From positions 258,381 through 322,380 of the forward strand of contig NZ_FNNR01000003.1 in NCBI RefSeq assembly GCF_900106835.1: DNA of 64,000 nucleotides, given 5' to 3'. Source of the stretch: Arthrobacter sp. cf158 (lineage in GTDB: Bacteria > Actinomycetota > Actinomycetes > Actinomycetales > Micrococcaceae). The position numbers and the translations under genes were made by a program. Positions 37,943-47,403 of this stretch are shown piece after piece; within the stretch, counting starts at the first letter, position 1; the number at the start of each line of letters is the position of its first letter. The notes beneath the pieces were generated by a model, which saw only the letters and a program-made list of their open reading frames with translations, was not told the DNA's origin and made no database searches.

Positions 37943-38866
37943 TTAGATCACCGCTGATACTCTTCCGGTGAAATGGCGCCGCCCGCTGCGCGGATTCCAC
38001 GCCACGTAGTCCGAACGTTCCCAGCTTCCGGCCCCTGAATGGACCGTCGCGATGTCCAAGGCGACGCGTGCTGGGAGGAATACCGGTGCCTCGAAGGCGA
38101 CGTCCCAGGTAAAGGACTCAGCCTTGACGGCTCCCACGTCCGCCAGGGCACGTGAGGCCAAATACATTCCATGGGCAATGGACCCGCGTAACCCCAGAGC
38201 CTTGGCAGAAAGAACGCTCAGGTGGATCGGGTTGAAATCACCGGAAACAGTGGCGTAATTCCGGCCGGTATCCAGGCCGAGTTGCCACAACGCCGTAGGA
38301 TCCGGCGGCGAAAAGTCCCCAGCCCCCGTTGCCCCATTGGGGTTGCCGGGCTTATCGATGCCTGGCAGGAAGACACCTTTGGCGAGGTACGTCGAGATGC
38401 CTCGCCACAGCAAATCACCACTGGACGCCGAGCGGACCTCAGCCACAACATCCAGTTGCGTCCCCGCCCTGTGACCAGCCAGGTTTGCCGACCAGGACCG
38501 GATGTCCAAAGCCTCGGTGAACTGAATGGGCACGCGCTGCTCCACATGGTTCTTCAGATGGATCATTCCAAGGAGCGGCAACGGGAAGTCGTCGCGGTTC
38601 ATGATGCTCATGGACACGGGGAACGCCAACGCGTGAACGTATCCCGCGGGAAGGATGTCGCTGGCAGTCTCCCCCACGAGGTGTTGGTACGCGGTCAAGT
38701 TGCCGACGTCGGCCCGAACGTTTCTGACCTCATGGCTGACCGCCGGCAACTTCCTTCCCGCCGATGTCCCCAGGACCCGGCGACGGGCGGCAGTTGTTGC
38801 AGCGTTGACATACAGCTTGGACAGCGATGGCAGCTCCCCAAGGACCACCGGCTGGGGCCCGGTCAT
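37943..38866 (-). CDS. MaoC-type (R)-hydratase/dehydratase, HtdX-like
   Basis: A 307-residue double hot-dog protein. The C-terminal hot dog carries the hydratase motif NYATVSGDFNPIHLSVLSAK with the Asp-His pair, followed by GLRGSIAHGMYLASRAL. The N-terminal half is a degenerate hot dog. It is probably a 3-hydroxyacyl-thioester dehydratase. Its neighbours FabG4-like, FadA2-like and FadE5-like reproduce the Rv0241c-Rv0244c set of mycobacteria, where the equivalent gene is htdX. The start ATG 38866 forms an ATGA overlap with the stop of the reductase gene. Confidence 0.86.
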   Translation of the reverse strand: MTGPQPVVLGELPSLSKLYVNAATTAARRRVLGTSAGRKLPAVSHEVRNVRADVGNLTAYQHLVGETASDILPAGYVHALAFPVSMSIMNRDDFPLPLLGMIHLKNHVEQRVPIQFTEALDIRSWSANLAGHRAGTQLDVVAEVRSASSGDLLWRGISTYLAKGVFLPGIDKPGNPNGATGAGDFSPPDPTALWQLGLDTGRNYATVSGDFNPIHLSVLSAKALGLRGSIAHGMYLASRALADVGAVKAESFTWDVAFEAPVFLPARVALDIATVHSGAGSWERSDYVAWNPRSGRRHFTGRVSAVI

Positions 38867-40203
38867 GCTCCCACCAGTTGTTGACCGCACACGCGCAGAA
38901 CGTCGCCGGAAATGCCACCGGCAGCATCACTGGCGAGAAAAGCGATGGCTTCGGCGACGTCCTGGGGCTGGCCGCCCTGCTTCAGCGAATTGAGCCTGCG
39001 GGCGGCCTCGCGGATGGCAAAGGGCATTTTGGCTGTCATTTCGGTCTCAATGAAGCCCGGGGCAACAGCGTTGATGGTTCCGCCGAAGGGTTCCATCAAG
39101 GCTGCCGTAGACCTCACCATGCCGATCACCCCGCCTTTGGAAGCGCCATAGTTGGTCTGGCCCCTGTTGCCGGCGATGCCGCTGGTGGACGCCACGGACA
39201 CGATCCGGGACGAGTCCTTGAAGTGCTCCGACGCCAACAGGGCCTCGTTGATCCTCAGCTGCGCTGCGATGTTGACCGCGATGACCGAGTGCCAGCGGCC
39301 CTCGTCCATATTCGCAAGAAGCCTGTCGCGCGTGATCCCGGCGTTGTGGACCACGATGTCCAGCCTGCCGTGGCGTTCCACGGCGTGCTCGATGATCCGG
39401 TGGCCGGCGTCGTCCCGACTGATATCGAGTTGGAGTGCAGTACCCCGGACGGAGTTCGCAACAGCAGCCAGATGGTCCCCCGCCGCGGGGATGTCCACTG
39501 CGACTATCGTGGCACCGTCGCGGTGCAGTGTCCGGGCGATGGCGGCCCCGATGCCCCGGGCTGCCCCGGTTACCACCGCCACCTTGCCCGCCAACGGCCT
39601 CTCCGAGTCAGTGGGCAAGCTGCCCGAGGTTGAGGTGACCGTCAGGAACTGACCATCAACATAGGCCGATCGCCCGGAGAGGAAGAACCTGAGTGCACCC
39701 AAGGCTGAAGGGCTGGTGGTTGCCAGGTTGTCATGGAGCAGTATGCCATTGGCTGTCGCCCCCGAGCGCAGTTCCTTGGCCATGGACCGCAGGAGGCCAT
39801 CGATGCCCTGGCGGGCGGCGGCCGAAGCCGGCGTGGGGGCAGATTGGGCTGTCCGGGAGATGGTGACCACCCGTGCGTTGGCTGCCAGGTCCCTGAGCGA
39901 GGTCCCCGCCGCCAATACAGTCTTCCCCAGGTCCCCTGGATGCTGGACGGCATCGAGGACGAGGATAATGGCGCCCAGCTTCTCCTTGGGAAGGGCATTG
40001 CGCCGTACGTCCAAGCCCCAGCCCAGGAGCGTGGTAGCGATGTCGTCGGCGCCTGCACTGTCGCCGCTGACCAGGACCGGACCGGTAACCAGCGGGGCTC
40101 CGGGCTGGTAGCGGCGGAGCTGGACGGGCTGGGGCAGACCGAGCTTCTTCGCCACGTCCCTGCCCAGTCCGCGGCTAACCAGTTGTGTGTACTTGTCTGT
40201 CAT
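38863..40203 (-). CDS. High-molecular-weight 3-oxoacyl-[ACP/CoA] reductase, FabG4-like
   Basis: A 446-residue reductase, about 200 residues longer than ordinary FabG. The N-terminal ~200 residues form a flavodoxin-like domain without a glycine-rich motif. The C-terminal SDR has VVTGAARGIGAAIARTLHR, VHNAGITRDRLLANM, SVASTSGIAGNRGQTNYGASK with the Ser and YxxxK residues, and GFIETEMTAKMP. This architecture is that of mycobacterial FabG4 (Rv0242c), an NADH-dependent beta-ketoacyl reductase. The ATG at 40203 was chosen. It is 10 bp downstream of the thiolase gene. Confidence 0.9.
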   Translation of the reverse strand: MTDKYTQLVSRGLGRDVAKKLGLPQPVQLRRYQPGAPLVTGPVLVSGDSAGADDIATTLLGWGLDVRRNALPKEKLGAIILVLDAVQHPGDLGKTVLAAGTSLRDLAANARVVTISRTAQSAPTPASAAARQGIDGLLRSMAKELRSGATANGILLHDNLATTSPSALGALRFFLSGRSAYVDGQFLTVTSTSGSLPTDSERPLAGKVAVVTGAARGIGAAIARTLHRDGATIVAVDIPAAGDHLAAVANSVRGTALQLDISRDDAGHRIIEHAVERHGRLDIVVHNAGITRDRLLANMDEGRWHSVIAVNIAAQLRINEALLASEHFKDSSRIVSVASTSGIAGNRGQTNYGASKGGVIGMVRSTAALMEPFGGTINAVAPGFIETEMTAKMPFAIREAARRLNSLKQGGQPQDVAEAIAFLASDAAGGISGDVLRVCGQQLVGA

Positions 40204-40213
40204 GGAATTCCCC

Positions 40214-41560
40214 CTACGCTGCTTCGAGAAGGGCAACGACGCCCTGGCCGCCTGCGGCGCATACGGAGATCAGGCCACGTGCGGGGCGCCCATCTACAGC
40301 TCCCTTCTCATGCAGCATCTTGGCAAGGGATGCAACAATCCTGCCACCCGTTGCCGCGAAGGGATGTCCGGCTGCCAATGAGGAGCCGTTGACGTTGAGT
40401 TTGGCGCGGTCAACTTTGCCAAGTGCCCCGTCAAGGCCCAGCCGTGTGCGGCCGAACTCCTCGTCTTCCCAGGCGGCCAAGGTGCTCAAAACGGTTCCGG
40501 CGAAGGCCTCGTGGATTTCGAAGAAGTCAATATCCTCGAACGTCAGTCCATGGCGGGCCAGCATGCGTGGAACGGCGAAGACCGGTGCCATGAGGAGGCC
40601 ATCCTTTCCGTGGACGAAGTCCACAGCGGCTGCCTCACCATCAAGGACGGTGGCGAGCTTGGGCAGGCCATGAGCGTCTGCCCATTCTTCGGTTGCCAGG
40701 AGGACTGTGGACGCGCCGTCAGTCAGCGGAGTCGAGTTGCCGGCTGTCATGGTGGCCTCGGACCCGAGGCTCTTACCGAAAACGGGCTTCAACGAGGCGA
40801 GCTTTTCCAAGGTGGTGTCCGCGCGCAGGTTGGAATCGCGGCTAAGTCCACGGTACGGGGTGATGAGGTCATCAAAGAAGCCGCGTTCATAGGCGGCAGC
40901 GAGGTTGCGGTGGCTGTTGTAGGCAAGTTCGTCCTGCGCTTCGCGGGCGATCTTCCACTGGGCCGTGGTGAGCGCTTGGTGCTCTCCCATGGAAAGTCCC
41001 GTGCGGGGCTCCCCCGTATTCGGCGCGTCGGGGGCCAGGTCCTTGGGACGGATACGGCCGATGATCTTCAGCTTCTGCACGGCAGTCTTGGCTCGGTTCA
41101 GGTCCAGCAGGATCTCCCGGAGTCCTTCGCTGACGGCGATCGGAGCATCGGACGCAGAGTCCACGCCGCCGGCGATCGCTGAATCGATCTGGCCCAGTTT
41201 GATCTTGTTGGACAATCCGATCACTGTCTCCAGGCCGGTGGCGCAGGCCTGTTGGAGGTCGTAGGCCGGGGTCTCCGGGGACAACGCAGAGCCGAGAACA
41301 GCTTCACGGGTGAGGTTGAAGTCCCTGGAGTGCTTGAGCACGGCTCCTGCCGCTACTTCACCAATGCGCTCATCCTGGAGCCCGAACCTGGCGATCAACC
41401 CGTCCAATGCCGCAGTGAGCATGTCCTGGTTGGAGGACTTCACGTAGGCGCCGCCTGTCCGGGCGAACGGGATTCGGTTACCGCCCACGATGACCGCGGA
41501 GCGTAGAGGTGAGGGTGTGGGTTCCCGGGTTGCTCCCGTGGACACGTCTGCTGCAGCCAT
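40214..41560 (-). CDS. Acetyl-CoA acetyltransferase/thiolase, FadA2-like
   Basis: A 448-residue thiolase. The nucleophilic Cys lies in YDLQQACATGLETV, the FEIHEAFAGTVLS segment carries the catalytic His, and the second Cys is in LISVCAAGGQG. It probably performs the last thiolytic step of beta-oxidation or the reverse condensation. The ATG at 41560 has AAGGAGACAAAAC upstream; a longer frame exists but crosses the tetR operator. It is the first gene of the thiolase-reductase-hydratase operon, divergent from tetR with a shared 62-bp control region. Confidence 0.93.
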   Translation of the reverse strand: MAAADVSTGATREPTPSPLRSAVIVGGNRIPFARTGGAYVKSSNQDMLTAALDGLIARFGLQDERIGEVAAGAVLKHSRDFNLTREAVLGSALSPETPAYDLQQACATGLETVIGLSNKIKLGQIDSAIAGGVDSASDAPIAVSEGLREILLDLNRAKTAVQKLKIIGRIRPKDLAPDAPNTGEPRTGLSMGEHQALTTAQWKIAREAQDELAYNSHRNLAAAYERGFFDDLITPYRGLSRDSNLRADTTLEKLASLKPVFGKSLGSEATMTAGNSTPLTDGASTVLLATEEWADAHGLPKLATVLDGEAAAVDFVHGKDGLLMAPVFAVPRMLARHGLTFEDIDFFEIHEAFAGTVLSTLAAWEDEEFGRTRLGLDGALGKVDRAKLNVNGSSLAAGHPFAATGGRIVASLAKMLHEKGAVDGRPARGLISVCAAGGQGVVALLEAA

Positions 41561-41591
41561 GTTTTGTCTCCTTTGATCATTGCCAGTTACT

Positions 41592-41622
41592 GATACCCAG
41601 CGTACCTGATACGCTGAGTATC
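41592..41622. promoter_or_regulatory. Palindromic operator, probable TetR-family binding site
   Basis: Two 13-bp arms, 41592-41604 (GATACCCAGCGTA) and 41610-41622 (TACGCTGAGTATC), are inverted around a 5-bp spacer with one mismatch. It fills half of the 62-bp gap between the divergent thiolase and tetR starts and directly abuts the tetR GTG at 41623. Control of both genes, including autorepression, is the natural reading. Confidence 0.75.
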
Positions 41623-42357
41623 GTGAACAGCCGCCATCAAGAATCCGCCAATGTCGCCGACGCCCCTCGGGCCGCCGTCCGTGACGCTCCCGCAGCGGCA
41701 TCACCGGTTGCGCCTGGCGCGGTAGACGGGCGCGCTGCACGCTGGCAGTCCCACCGTGAAGAACGGCGCCGCGAACTGATCAAAGCCGCACGAAAGGCCG
41801 TGCATCGGCTCGGAAGCGACGCATCCATGGAGGACATCGCCGGGGCCGCCGGCACCTCAAAGTCTGTCTACTACCGTTACTTTGGCGACAAAGCCGGTCT
41901 TCAGCAGGCAATGGGCGAGGTTGTGCTGGGTCAAATGCAGCGCCGCATGCAGGAAGCAGCCCAACTTGCGCAGACTCCGCGCGAGGGCCTGCTTGCCATG
42001 GTTTCCGCCTACCTGCAGATGGCCGAATCCAGTCCCCACGTTTACGCGTTCATTACCCGGCTGAGTCCGGGAGAGGCTTCAGCGCAGGACCCCATCGCCG
42101 CATCGGGTGCGCTGGGTAACTTCTTTGAGCAAATCACGGACATGATCGCAACACCCATGCGGGAACACCTTGGCGAGGAGAGGGAGTCGGTGATCACGTA
42201 CTGGCCCACCGCGGCGATAGGACTCGTGCGGAACGCCGGCGAGATGTGGTTGGGAAGCCCGGCTGGAAGCTCCAAACCCGATCAGGCCACCATGGCCGGC
42301 CAGATCACCGATTGGCTGTGCCTTGGCATAGCTCCGGCTCTCAAGACCACCACCTGA
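41623..42357 (+). CDS. TetR-family transcriptional regulator
   Basis: A 244-residue regulator. The first 45 residues are Ala/Arg-rich and probably disordered. The helix-turn-helix follows in REERRRELIKAARKAVHRLG, ASMEDIAGAAGTSKSVYYRY and FGDKAGL. The C-terminal ligand domain is helical and unassigned. I chose GTG 41623 over an open frame to 41509, because the palindrome occupies the upstream stretch and no Shine-Dalgarno sequence is present; the message may be leaderless. Its position between the thiolase operon and the FadE5-like gene suggests control by an acyl-CoA or related lipid. Confidence 0.88.
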   Translation: MNSRHQESANVADAPRAAVRDAPAAASPVAPGAVDGRAARWQSHREERRRELIKAARKAVHRLGSDASMEDIAGAAGTSKSVYYRYFGDKAGLQQAMGEVVLGQMQRRMQEAAQLAQTPREGLLAMVSAYLQMAESSPHVYAFITRLSPGEASAQDPIAASGALGNFFEQITDMIATPMREHLGEERESVITYWPTAAIGLVRNAGEMWLGSPAGSSKPDQATMAGQITDWLCLGIAPALKTTT

Positions 42358-42403
42358 CACCAGTAATGACTCATCAGTTGTCGGAACCAAAGAAGGAAGC
42401 AAC

Positions 42404-44503
42404 ATGACTGAAGTAGTGGACCGGGCCTCATCCGCCCATCAATCCTCCGGCCGCGACGATGCCGCCGCTGGGACGGAACCCGTGGTTGATGTCGCCGCCC
42501 TTGGCGAGCAGCTCCTTGGCAAGTGGGCCCACATTCGACACCAAGCCCGCGAGGTTGCAGGGAACCCGGCGGTTCAGAAGATCGAAGGGATGCACCACAC
42601 CGAGCACCGCGCCCGTGTGTTCGAGCAATTGAAGTTCCTGGTGGACAACAACGCTGTCCACCGTGCCTTTCCAACCCGCCTGGGCGGATCCGACGATCAC
42701 GGCGGCAACATCGCCGGCTTCGAGGAACTGGTCACAGCTGACCCTTCCCTGCAGATCAAGGCCGGCGTGCAGTGGGGTCTCTTCGGCTCGGCAGTGATGC
42801 ACCTGGGGACTACTGAACATCACGATAAGTGGCTCCCCGGCATCATGAGCCTGGACATTCCCGGCTGCTTTGCCATGACCGAAACCGGCCACGGTTCTGA
42901 CGTCGCCAGCATCGCGACGACGGCCACCTACGATGACGCCAGCCAGGAATTCGTCATCAACACTCCCTTCCGTGCAGCCTGGAAGGATTACATCGGCAAC
43001 GCTGCCAACGACGGCCTTGCTGCCGTGGTCTTCGCCCAATTGGTAACGCAAAACGTCAACCGCGGCGTCCATGCCTTCTATGTGGAACTCCGGGATCCCG
43101 CCACCAAGGAGTTCCTGCCGGGCATCGGCGGCGAAGACGACGGTATTAAGGGTGGGTTGAACGGCATCGACAACGGCCGCCTTCACTTTACGGATGTACG
43201 GATCCCCCGCACCAACTTGCTGAACCGTTATGGTGACGTCGCGGTGGACGGAACGTATTCCTCGTCCATCGAGAGTCCGGGTCGGCGCTTCTTCACGATG
43301 TTGGGAACCCTGGTCCAGGGACGTGTTTCCCTGGATGGGGCAGCGGTCGCTGCCAGCAAGGTAGCCCTCAAGACAGCTATCCAGTACGCCACCGAGCGCC
43401 GTCAGTTCAACGCCTCGTCGGCCACTGACGAGGAAGTTCTGCTGGATTACCAGCGGCATCAGCGCCGCTTGTTCACCCGGCTGGCCACCACCTATGCGGC
43501 CAGCTTCGCGCACGAACAGCTTTTGCAGAAGTTCGACGACGTCTTCTCCGGCGCGCACGACACCGACGCCGATCGTCAGGACCTGGAAACACTGGCGGCT
43601 GCGCTCAAGCCGCTCAGCACCTGGCATGCCCTGGACACGCTGCAGGAGTGCCGTGAAGCGTGCGGTGGCGCCGGTTTCCTGATCGAGAATCGCTTTGCTT
43701 CACTGCGCGCGGACCTGGACGTGTACGTCACGTTTGAAGGGGACAATACCGTGCTGCTGCAACTCGTGGCCAAACGCCTCCTGGCCGATTACGCCAAGGA
43801 ATTCCGCAGTGCGGACTTTGGTGTGCTGGCCCGCTATGTAGTGGACCAGGCGGCCGGCGTTGCCCTGCACCGGACAGGCTTGCGGCAGGTAGCCCAGTTC
43901 GTGGCCGACACCGGTTCAGTCCAGAAGGCCGCGTTGGCTTTGCGTGATGAGGAAGGCCAGCGAACCTTGCTCGCAGACCGCGTTCAGTCCATGGTGGCCG
44001 ACGTTGGTGCCGCGCTCAAGGGAGCAAACAAGCTTCCCCAGCATCAAGCTGCAGCCCTGTTCAACCAGCACCAGCATGAACTCATCGAAGCGGCGCAAGC
44101 GCATGCCGAACTTCTGCAGTGGGAAGCGTTCACCGAGGCCCTGACTCACGTTACAGACGACGGAACCAAGCGCGTTCTGACCTGGCTGCGTGATCTCTTC
44201 GGCTTGTCCCTGATTGAGAAGCACCTCTCCTGGTACCTCATGAACGGACGCCTCTCCATGCAGCGTGGCCGGACAGTGGGCGCCTACATCAACCGCCTAC
44301 TGGTCAAGATCCGCCCGCACGCGGTGGACCTCGTGGATGCCTTCGGTTACGGCCCGGAGCACCTCCGGGCCTCGATTGCGACGGGCGCAGAAGCCACCCG
44401 CCAGGACGCAGCGCGCCAATACTTCCGCGAGCAGCGTGCCAGCGGAAGCGCGCCTGCAGACGAAAAGACGCTCCTTGCGCAGAAGGCCAATAAGTCGCGT
44501 TAA
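42404..44503 (+). CDS. Acyl-CoA dehydrogenase, FadE5-like (large)
   Basis: A 699-residue flavoenzyme, longer than short-chain acyl-CoA dehydrogenases (about 380) and like mycobacterial FadE5 in having an extra C-terminal domain. Visible are WGLFGSAVMHLGTTEHHDKW, CFAMTETGHGSDVASIATTA, the FAD/substrate loop GRRFFTMLGTLVQGRVSLDG, and ECREACGGAGFLIENRFASL with VTFEGDNTVLLQLVAKRLL near the usual catalytic region. The extra ~90 residues end in a Lys-rich tail. The ATG at 42404 is preceded by AGAAGGAAG. It is downstream of tetR on the same strand, 46 bp away. Confidence 0.92.
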   Translation: MTEVVDRASSAHQSSGRDDAAAGTEPVVDVAALGEQLLGKWAHIRHQAREVAGNPAVQKIEGMHHTEHRARVFEQLKFLVDNNAVHRAFPTRLGGSDDHGGNIAGFEELVTADPSLQIKAGVQWGLFGSAVMHLGTTEHHDKWLPGIMSLDIPGCFAMTETGHGSDVASIATTATYDDASQEFVINTPFRAAWKDYIGNAANDGLAAVVFAQLVTQNVNRGVHAFYVELRDPATKEFLPGIGGEDDGIKGGLNGIDNGRLHFTDVRIPRTNLLNRYGDVAVDGTYSSSIESPGRRFFTMLGTLVQGRVSLDGAAVAASKVALKTAIQYATERRQFNASSATDEEVLLDYQRHQRRLFTRLATTYAASFAHEQLLQKFDDVFSGAHDTDADRQDLETLAAALKPLSTWHALDTLQECREACGGAGFLIENRFASLRADLDVYVTFEGDNTVLLQLVAKRLLADYAKEFRSADFGVLARYVVDQAAGVALHRTGLRQVAQFVADTGSVQKAALALRDEEGQRTLLADRVQSMVADVGAALKGANKLPQHQAAALFNQHQHELIEAAQAHAELLQWEAFTEALTHVTDDGTKRVLTWLRDLFGLSLIEKHLSWYLMNGRLSMQRGRTVGAYINRLLVKIRPHAVDLVDAFGYGPEHLRASIATGAEATRQDAARQYFREQRASGSAPADEKTLLAQKANKSR

Positions 44504-44550
44504 CACTCCGCCGCTGCCAGGCGGTGAACAGTTGCGGAACTTTGGTAAAG

Positions 44551-44592
44551 CACGACGGCGCCGTCCCCGGCAAAGGGGGCGGCGCCGTCGTG
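44551..44592. terminator. Terminator between the FadE5-like gene and glgA
   Basis: An 18-bp stem (44551-44568 with 44575-44592, one G-T pair) with loop GGCAAA lies in the gap between two convergent genes. It probably stops transcripts from both sides. Confidence 0.87.
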
Positions 44593-44627
44593 GTTTGTCC
44601 TGCTGCCGGGACGGGTGGGGGTTCCGT

Positions 44628-45824
44628 TTATCGAAGGACGGAGCGGTAGACCTCAAGGGTAGTTTCCGTGATGGATTCCCAAGAGAAGTGTTCTTCTGCC
44701 CGGCGCCGTCCTGCCTTGCCCATTTCACGGGCGCGGGCTGGATCAGCAACCACTTCGTTGAGGGCAGCGGCGAAATCGCTGACGAACTTCTCCGGATCCA
44801 GCGGTGTGCCGGTTCCGTCCGTCACCTGTTCCAGCTCAACGAGCAGTCCTGTTTCGCCGTGCTGCACAACTTCCGGGATGCCTCCGGTGGCGCTGGCAAC
44901 AACAGCTGCGCCGCACGCCATGGCCTCCAGGTTCACTATGCCCAAGGGTTCGTAAATGGAAGGGCAGGCAAAGGCCGTGGCGTGGCTGAGAACCTGGATG
45001 AGTTCGCGTCGCGGCAGCATTCGCTCGATAACGACGACGCCCTCACGCTTGGTCTGCAGCTCCTCAATGAGGCGGGCCGTCTCGGCAGCCAGCTCCGGAG
45101 TGTCGGCAGCACCGAGGCAGAGGACCAGCTGGACGTCGTCCGGCAGGCTCGAGGCGGCGCGAAGCAGGTACGGAACACCTTTTTGACGGGTGTTGCGGCC
45201 CACGAACACCACGCTGGGCTTGGCAGAATCGATGCCCAGTGCGCGGATCGCGTCATCCTCTTCATCGCGTTCCCACAGGGAAACGTCGATGCCGTTGTGG
45301 ACAACACGAACCTTGTCCGGATCAACGTTGGGGTAACTGCGGAGGATGTCCTGGCGCATGCCGTCGGACACGGCAATGATGGCGGCGGCCGCCTCATAGG
45401 CCGTCTTCTCAACCCAGGAGGACAGGGCATAGCCGCCTCCGAGCTGCTCAGCCTTCCACGGGCGCAGAGGCTCCAGGCTGTGGGCGCTGAGAACGTGCGG
45501 GATGCCATGCAGGAGTGATGCAAGGTGGCCTGCCATGTTGGCGTACCAGGTGTGCGAGTGGACGAGGTCCGCTCCCGCAATGTCCGGAACGATCCGCAGG
45601 TCTACGCCGAGGGTCTGGATGGCAGCGTTGGCCTCGCCGAGGTCTTCCGGCGTGGCGTAGGACGCCACCGAAGCCCCGTGATAGTCGGCATCACGGGGCG
45701 CACCGAACGCCCGGACATGAAGGTCAACGTGCTTTGCCAGCACCCGGCTGAGCTCGGCAACGTGGACACCGGCACCGCCATAAATTTCCGGAGGGAATTC
45801 TTTAGTCACAATGTCTATTCGCAC
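44628..45824 (-). CDS. glgA: Glycogen synthase, actinobacterial type (GlgA/GlgM-like GT4)
   Basis: A 398-residue GT4 enzyme: IDIVTKEFPPEIYGGAGVHV at the N-terminus, HSHTWYANMAGHLASLLHGI, and SHATAFACPSIYEPLGIVNL with the E-x7-E donor motif continuing into EAMACGAAVVAS. In actinobacteria this family can make glycogen or, as GlgM, maltose-1-phosphate from ADP-glucose. The start is uncertain: GTG 45824 gives the family-type N-terminus, TTG 45833 lies three codons earlier, and neither has a Shine-Dalgarno sequence. It is divergent from glgC. Confidence 0.9.
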   Translation of the reverse strand: MRIDIVTKEFPPEIYGGAGVHVAELSRVLAKHVDLHVRAFGAPRDADYHGASVASYATPEDLGEANAAIQTLGVDLRIVPDIAGADLVHSHTWYANMAGHLASLLHGIPHVLSAHSLEPLRPWKAEQLGGGYALSSWVEKTAYEAAAAIIAVSDGMRQDILRSYPNVDPDKVRVVHNGIDVSLWERDEEDDAIRALGIDSAKPSVVFVGRNTRQKGVPYLLRAASSLPDDVQLVLCLGAADTPELAAETARLIEELQTKREGVVVIERMLPRRELIQVLSHATAFACPSIYEPLGIVNLEAMACGAAVVASATGGIPEVVQHGETGLLVELEQVTDGTGTPLDPEKFVSDFAAALNEVVADPARAREMGKAGRRRAEEHFSWESITETTLEVYRSVLR

Positions 45825-45923
45825 GCTAACCAACGTAGTCGTTCCGGCGTATGTGTTCTAGTGTGAAAGAGTCCGGAAAATCGGACTTTTGGGGGCTACG
45901 AAGACGTACGGGGAGCTGTGACC

Positions 45924-47330
45924 ATGGCGTTGAAGAAAGTTTTGGCAATCGTATTGGCAGGCGGAGAGGGCAACCGACTCATGCCGCTGACGGCGGACCG
46001 GGCCAAGCCCGCGGTTCCGTTTGCCGGCGGCTACCGCCTGATTGACTTTGCACTATCCAATCTCGTTAATTCGGGATATTTGAAAATTGTTGTTCTGACG
46101 CAGTACAAATCGCACAGCCTTGACCGCCACATCTCGGAAACCTGGCGCATGTCCACGCAGTTGGGCCGTTATGTGGCATCTGTTCCCGCGCAGCAGCGTG
46201 TGGGCAAGAGCTGGTTCCTTGGCAGCGCCAATGCCATTTATCAATCGCTGAACCTCATCCACGACGACGCCCCGGACATCGTGGTAGTGGTTGGCGCTGA
46301 CCACGTGTACCGGATGGACTTCTCCCAGATGGTGGAGCAGCACATTGCAAGTGGGGCGAAGGCTACGGTCGCGGCCGTCCGCCAGCCACTGAACATGGCC
46401 AACCAATTCGGCGTGATCGAAGTAGACCAAAACGATCCCCAGAAGATTGCAGCCTTTGTGGAGAAGCCTGCCAGCACCCCCGGGCTGGCCGCGGACCCCA
46501 CGCAGTTCCTTGCGTCAATGGGCAACTATGTCTTTAACGCAGACGCCTTGGTTGAAGCTTTGCACGTGGATGCGGAACGCCTCGACACCAAGCACGACAT
46601 GGGTGGCGACATCATTCCGTATTTCGTGGATCAGGGCGAAGCCGGCGTGTACGACTTCACACTCAACGACATCCCCGGTGCTACAGACCGCGACCGGACC
46701 TACTGGCGCGACGTTGGCACCATCGATTCGTTCTACGACGCGCACATGGATCTCATTTCCCCCGTGCCGGTCTTTAACCTGTACAACTCCGAGTGGCCCA
46801 TCTACACCCGCCAGAGCATTTCTCCGCCCGCAAAGTTTGTCCGCGGTGAGAACAACACGGTGGGCACGGCGCTGGATTCCATCGTGGCGAGTGGTGTGGT
46901 TATTTCCGGAGGGATCGTGGAGGGTTCCGTCCTGTCCAACGATGCTTACGTGGCAGCCGGCAGCCGTGTACAGGACTCCGTATTGATGGACAAAGTCCGG
47001 GTCGGCGAAGGCGCCGTCATCAAGCGGGCCATCCTGGACAAGAACGTCAAGGTTCCGGCAGGCGCCGCCATCGGCCTGGACCCTGCCTTGGACAAAGCCC
47101 GCGGTTACAAGGTGACCGAGTCCGGCATCACTGTCCTGGCGAAGGGCCAAGTGGTTCCTGAGCCGGGGGAGGCAGAGTTGGCCTTGTCCGCGCAATACCG
47201 CCGGGGTCTTCCCGAGGCCGTTAAAGCTGCAACGCATGACGACCCCGACATTCGCGACTCTGCTGAAAAGGTAGCTGCCGGGATCCAGTCACGCGTGGCA
47301 GATGCTGCAACCCAGAGTGCGACGCACTAA
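45924..47330 (+). CDS. glgC: Glucose-1-phosphate adenylyltransferase GlgC
   Basis: GlgC makes ADP-glucose, the sugar donor for glycogen and the product used by the divergent glgA. The 468-residue protein has [61 protein letters not shown], and a C-terminal left-handed beta-helix ([20 protein letters not shown]). ATG 45924 was chosen because GGGAG sits at proper distance; an in-frame GTG at 45918 adds two residues. Allosteric control by glycolytic metabolites is usual in the family but cannot be confirmed here. Confidence 0.95.
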   Translation: MALKKVLAIVLAGGEGNRLMPLTADRAKPAVPFAGGYRLIDFALSNLVNSGYLKIVVLTQYKSHSLDRHISETWRMSTQLGRYVASVPAQQRVGKSWFLGSANAIYQSLNLIHDDAPDIVVVVGADHVYRMDFSQMVEQHIASGAKATVAAVRQPLNMANQFGVIEVDQNDPQKIAAFVEKPASTPGLAADPTQFLASMGNYVFNADALVEALHVDAERLDTKHDMGGDIIPYFVDQGEAGVYDFTLNDIPGATDRDRTYWRDVGTIDSFYDAHMDLISPVPVFNLYNSEWPIYTRQSISPPAKFVRGENNTVGTALDSIVASGVVISGGIVEGSVLSNDAYVAAGSRVQDSVLMDKVRVGEGAVIKRAILDKNVKVPAGAAIGLDPALDKARGYKVTESGITVLAKGQVVPEPGEAELALSAQYRRGLPEAVKAATHDDPDIRDSAEKVAAGIQSRVADAATQSATH

Positions 47331-47403
47331 GCGGCAGCCACTCCCCTGACGCGAACAGAACCCGAGGCAGGCCACGCGGTCCCAAGGCTGTAAAATCAGG
47401 TCA

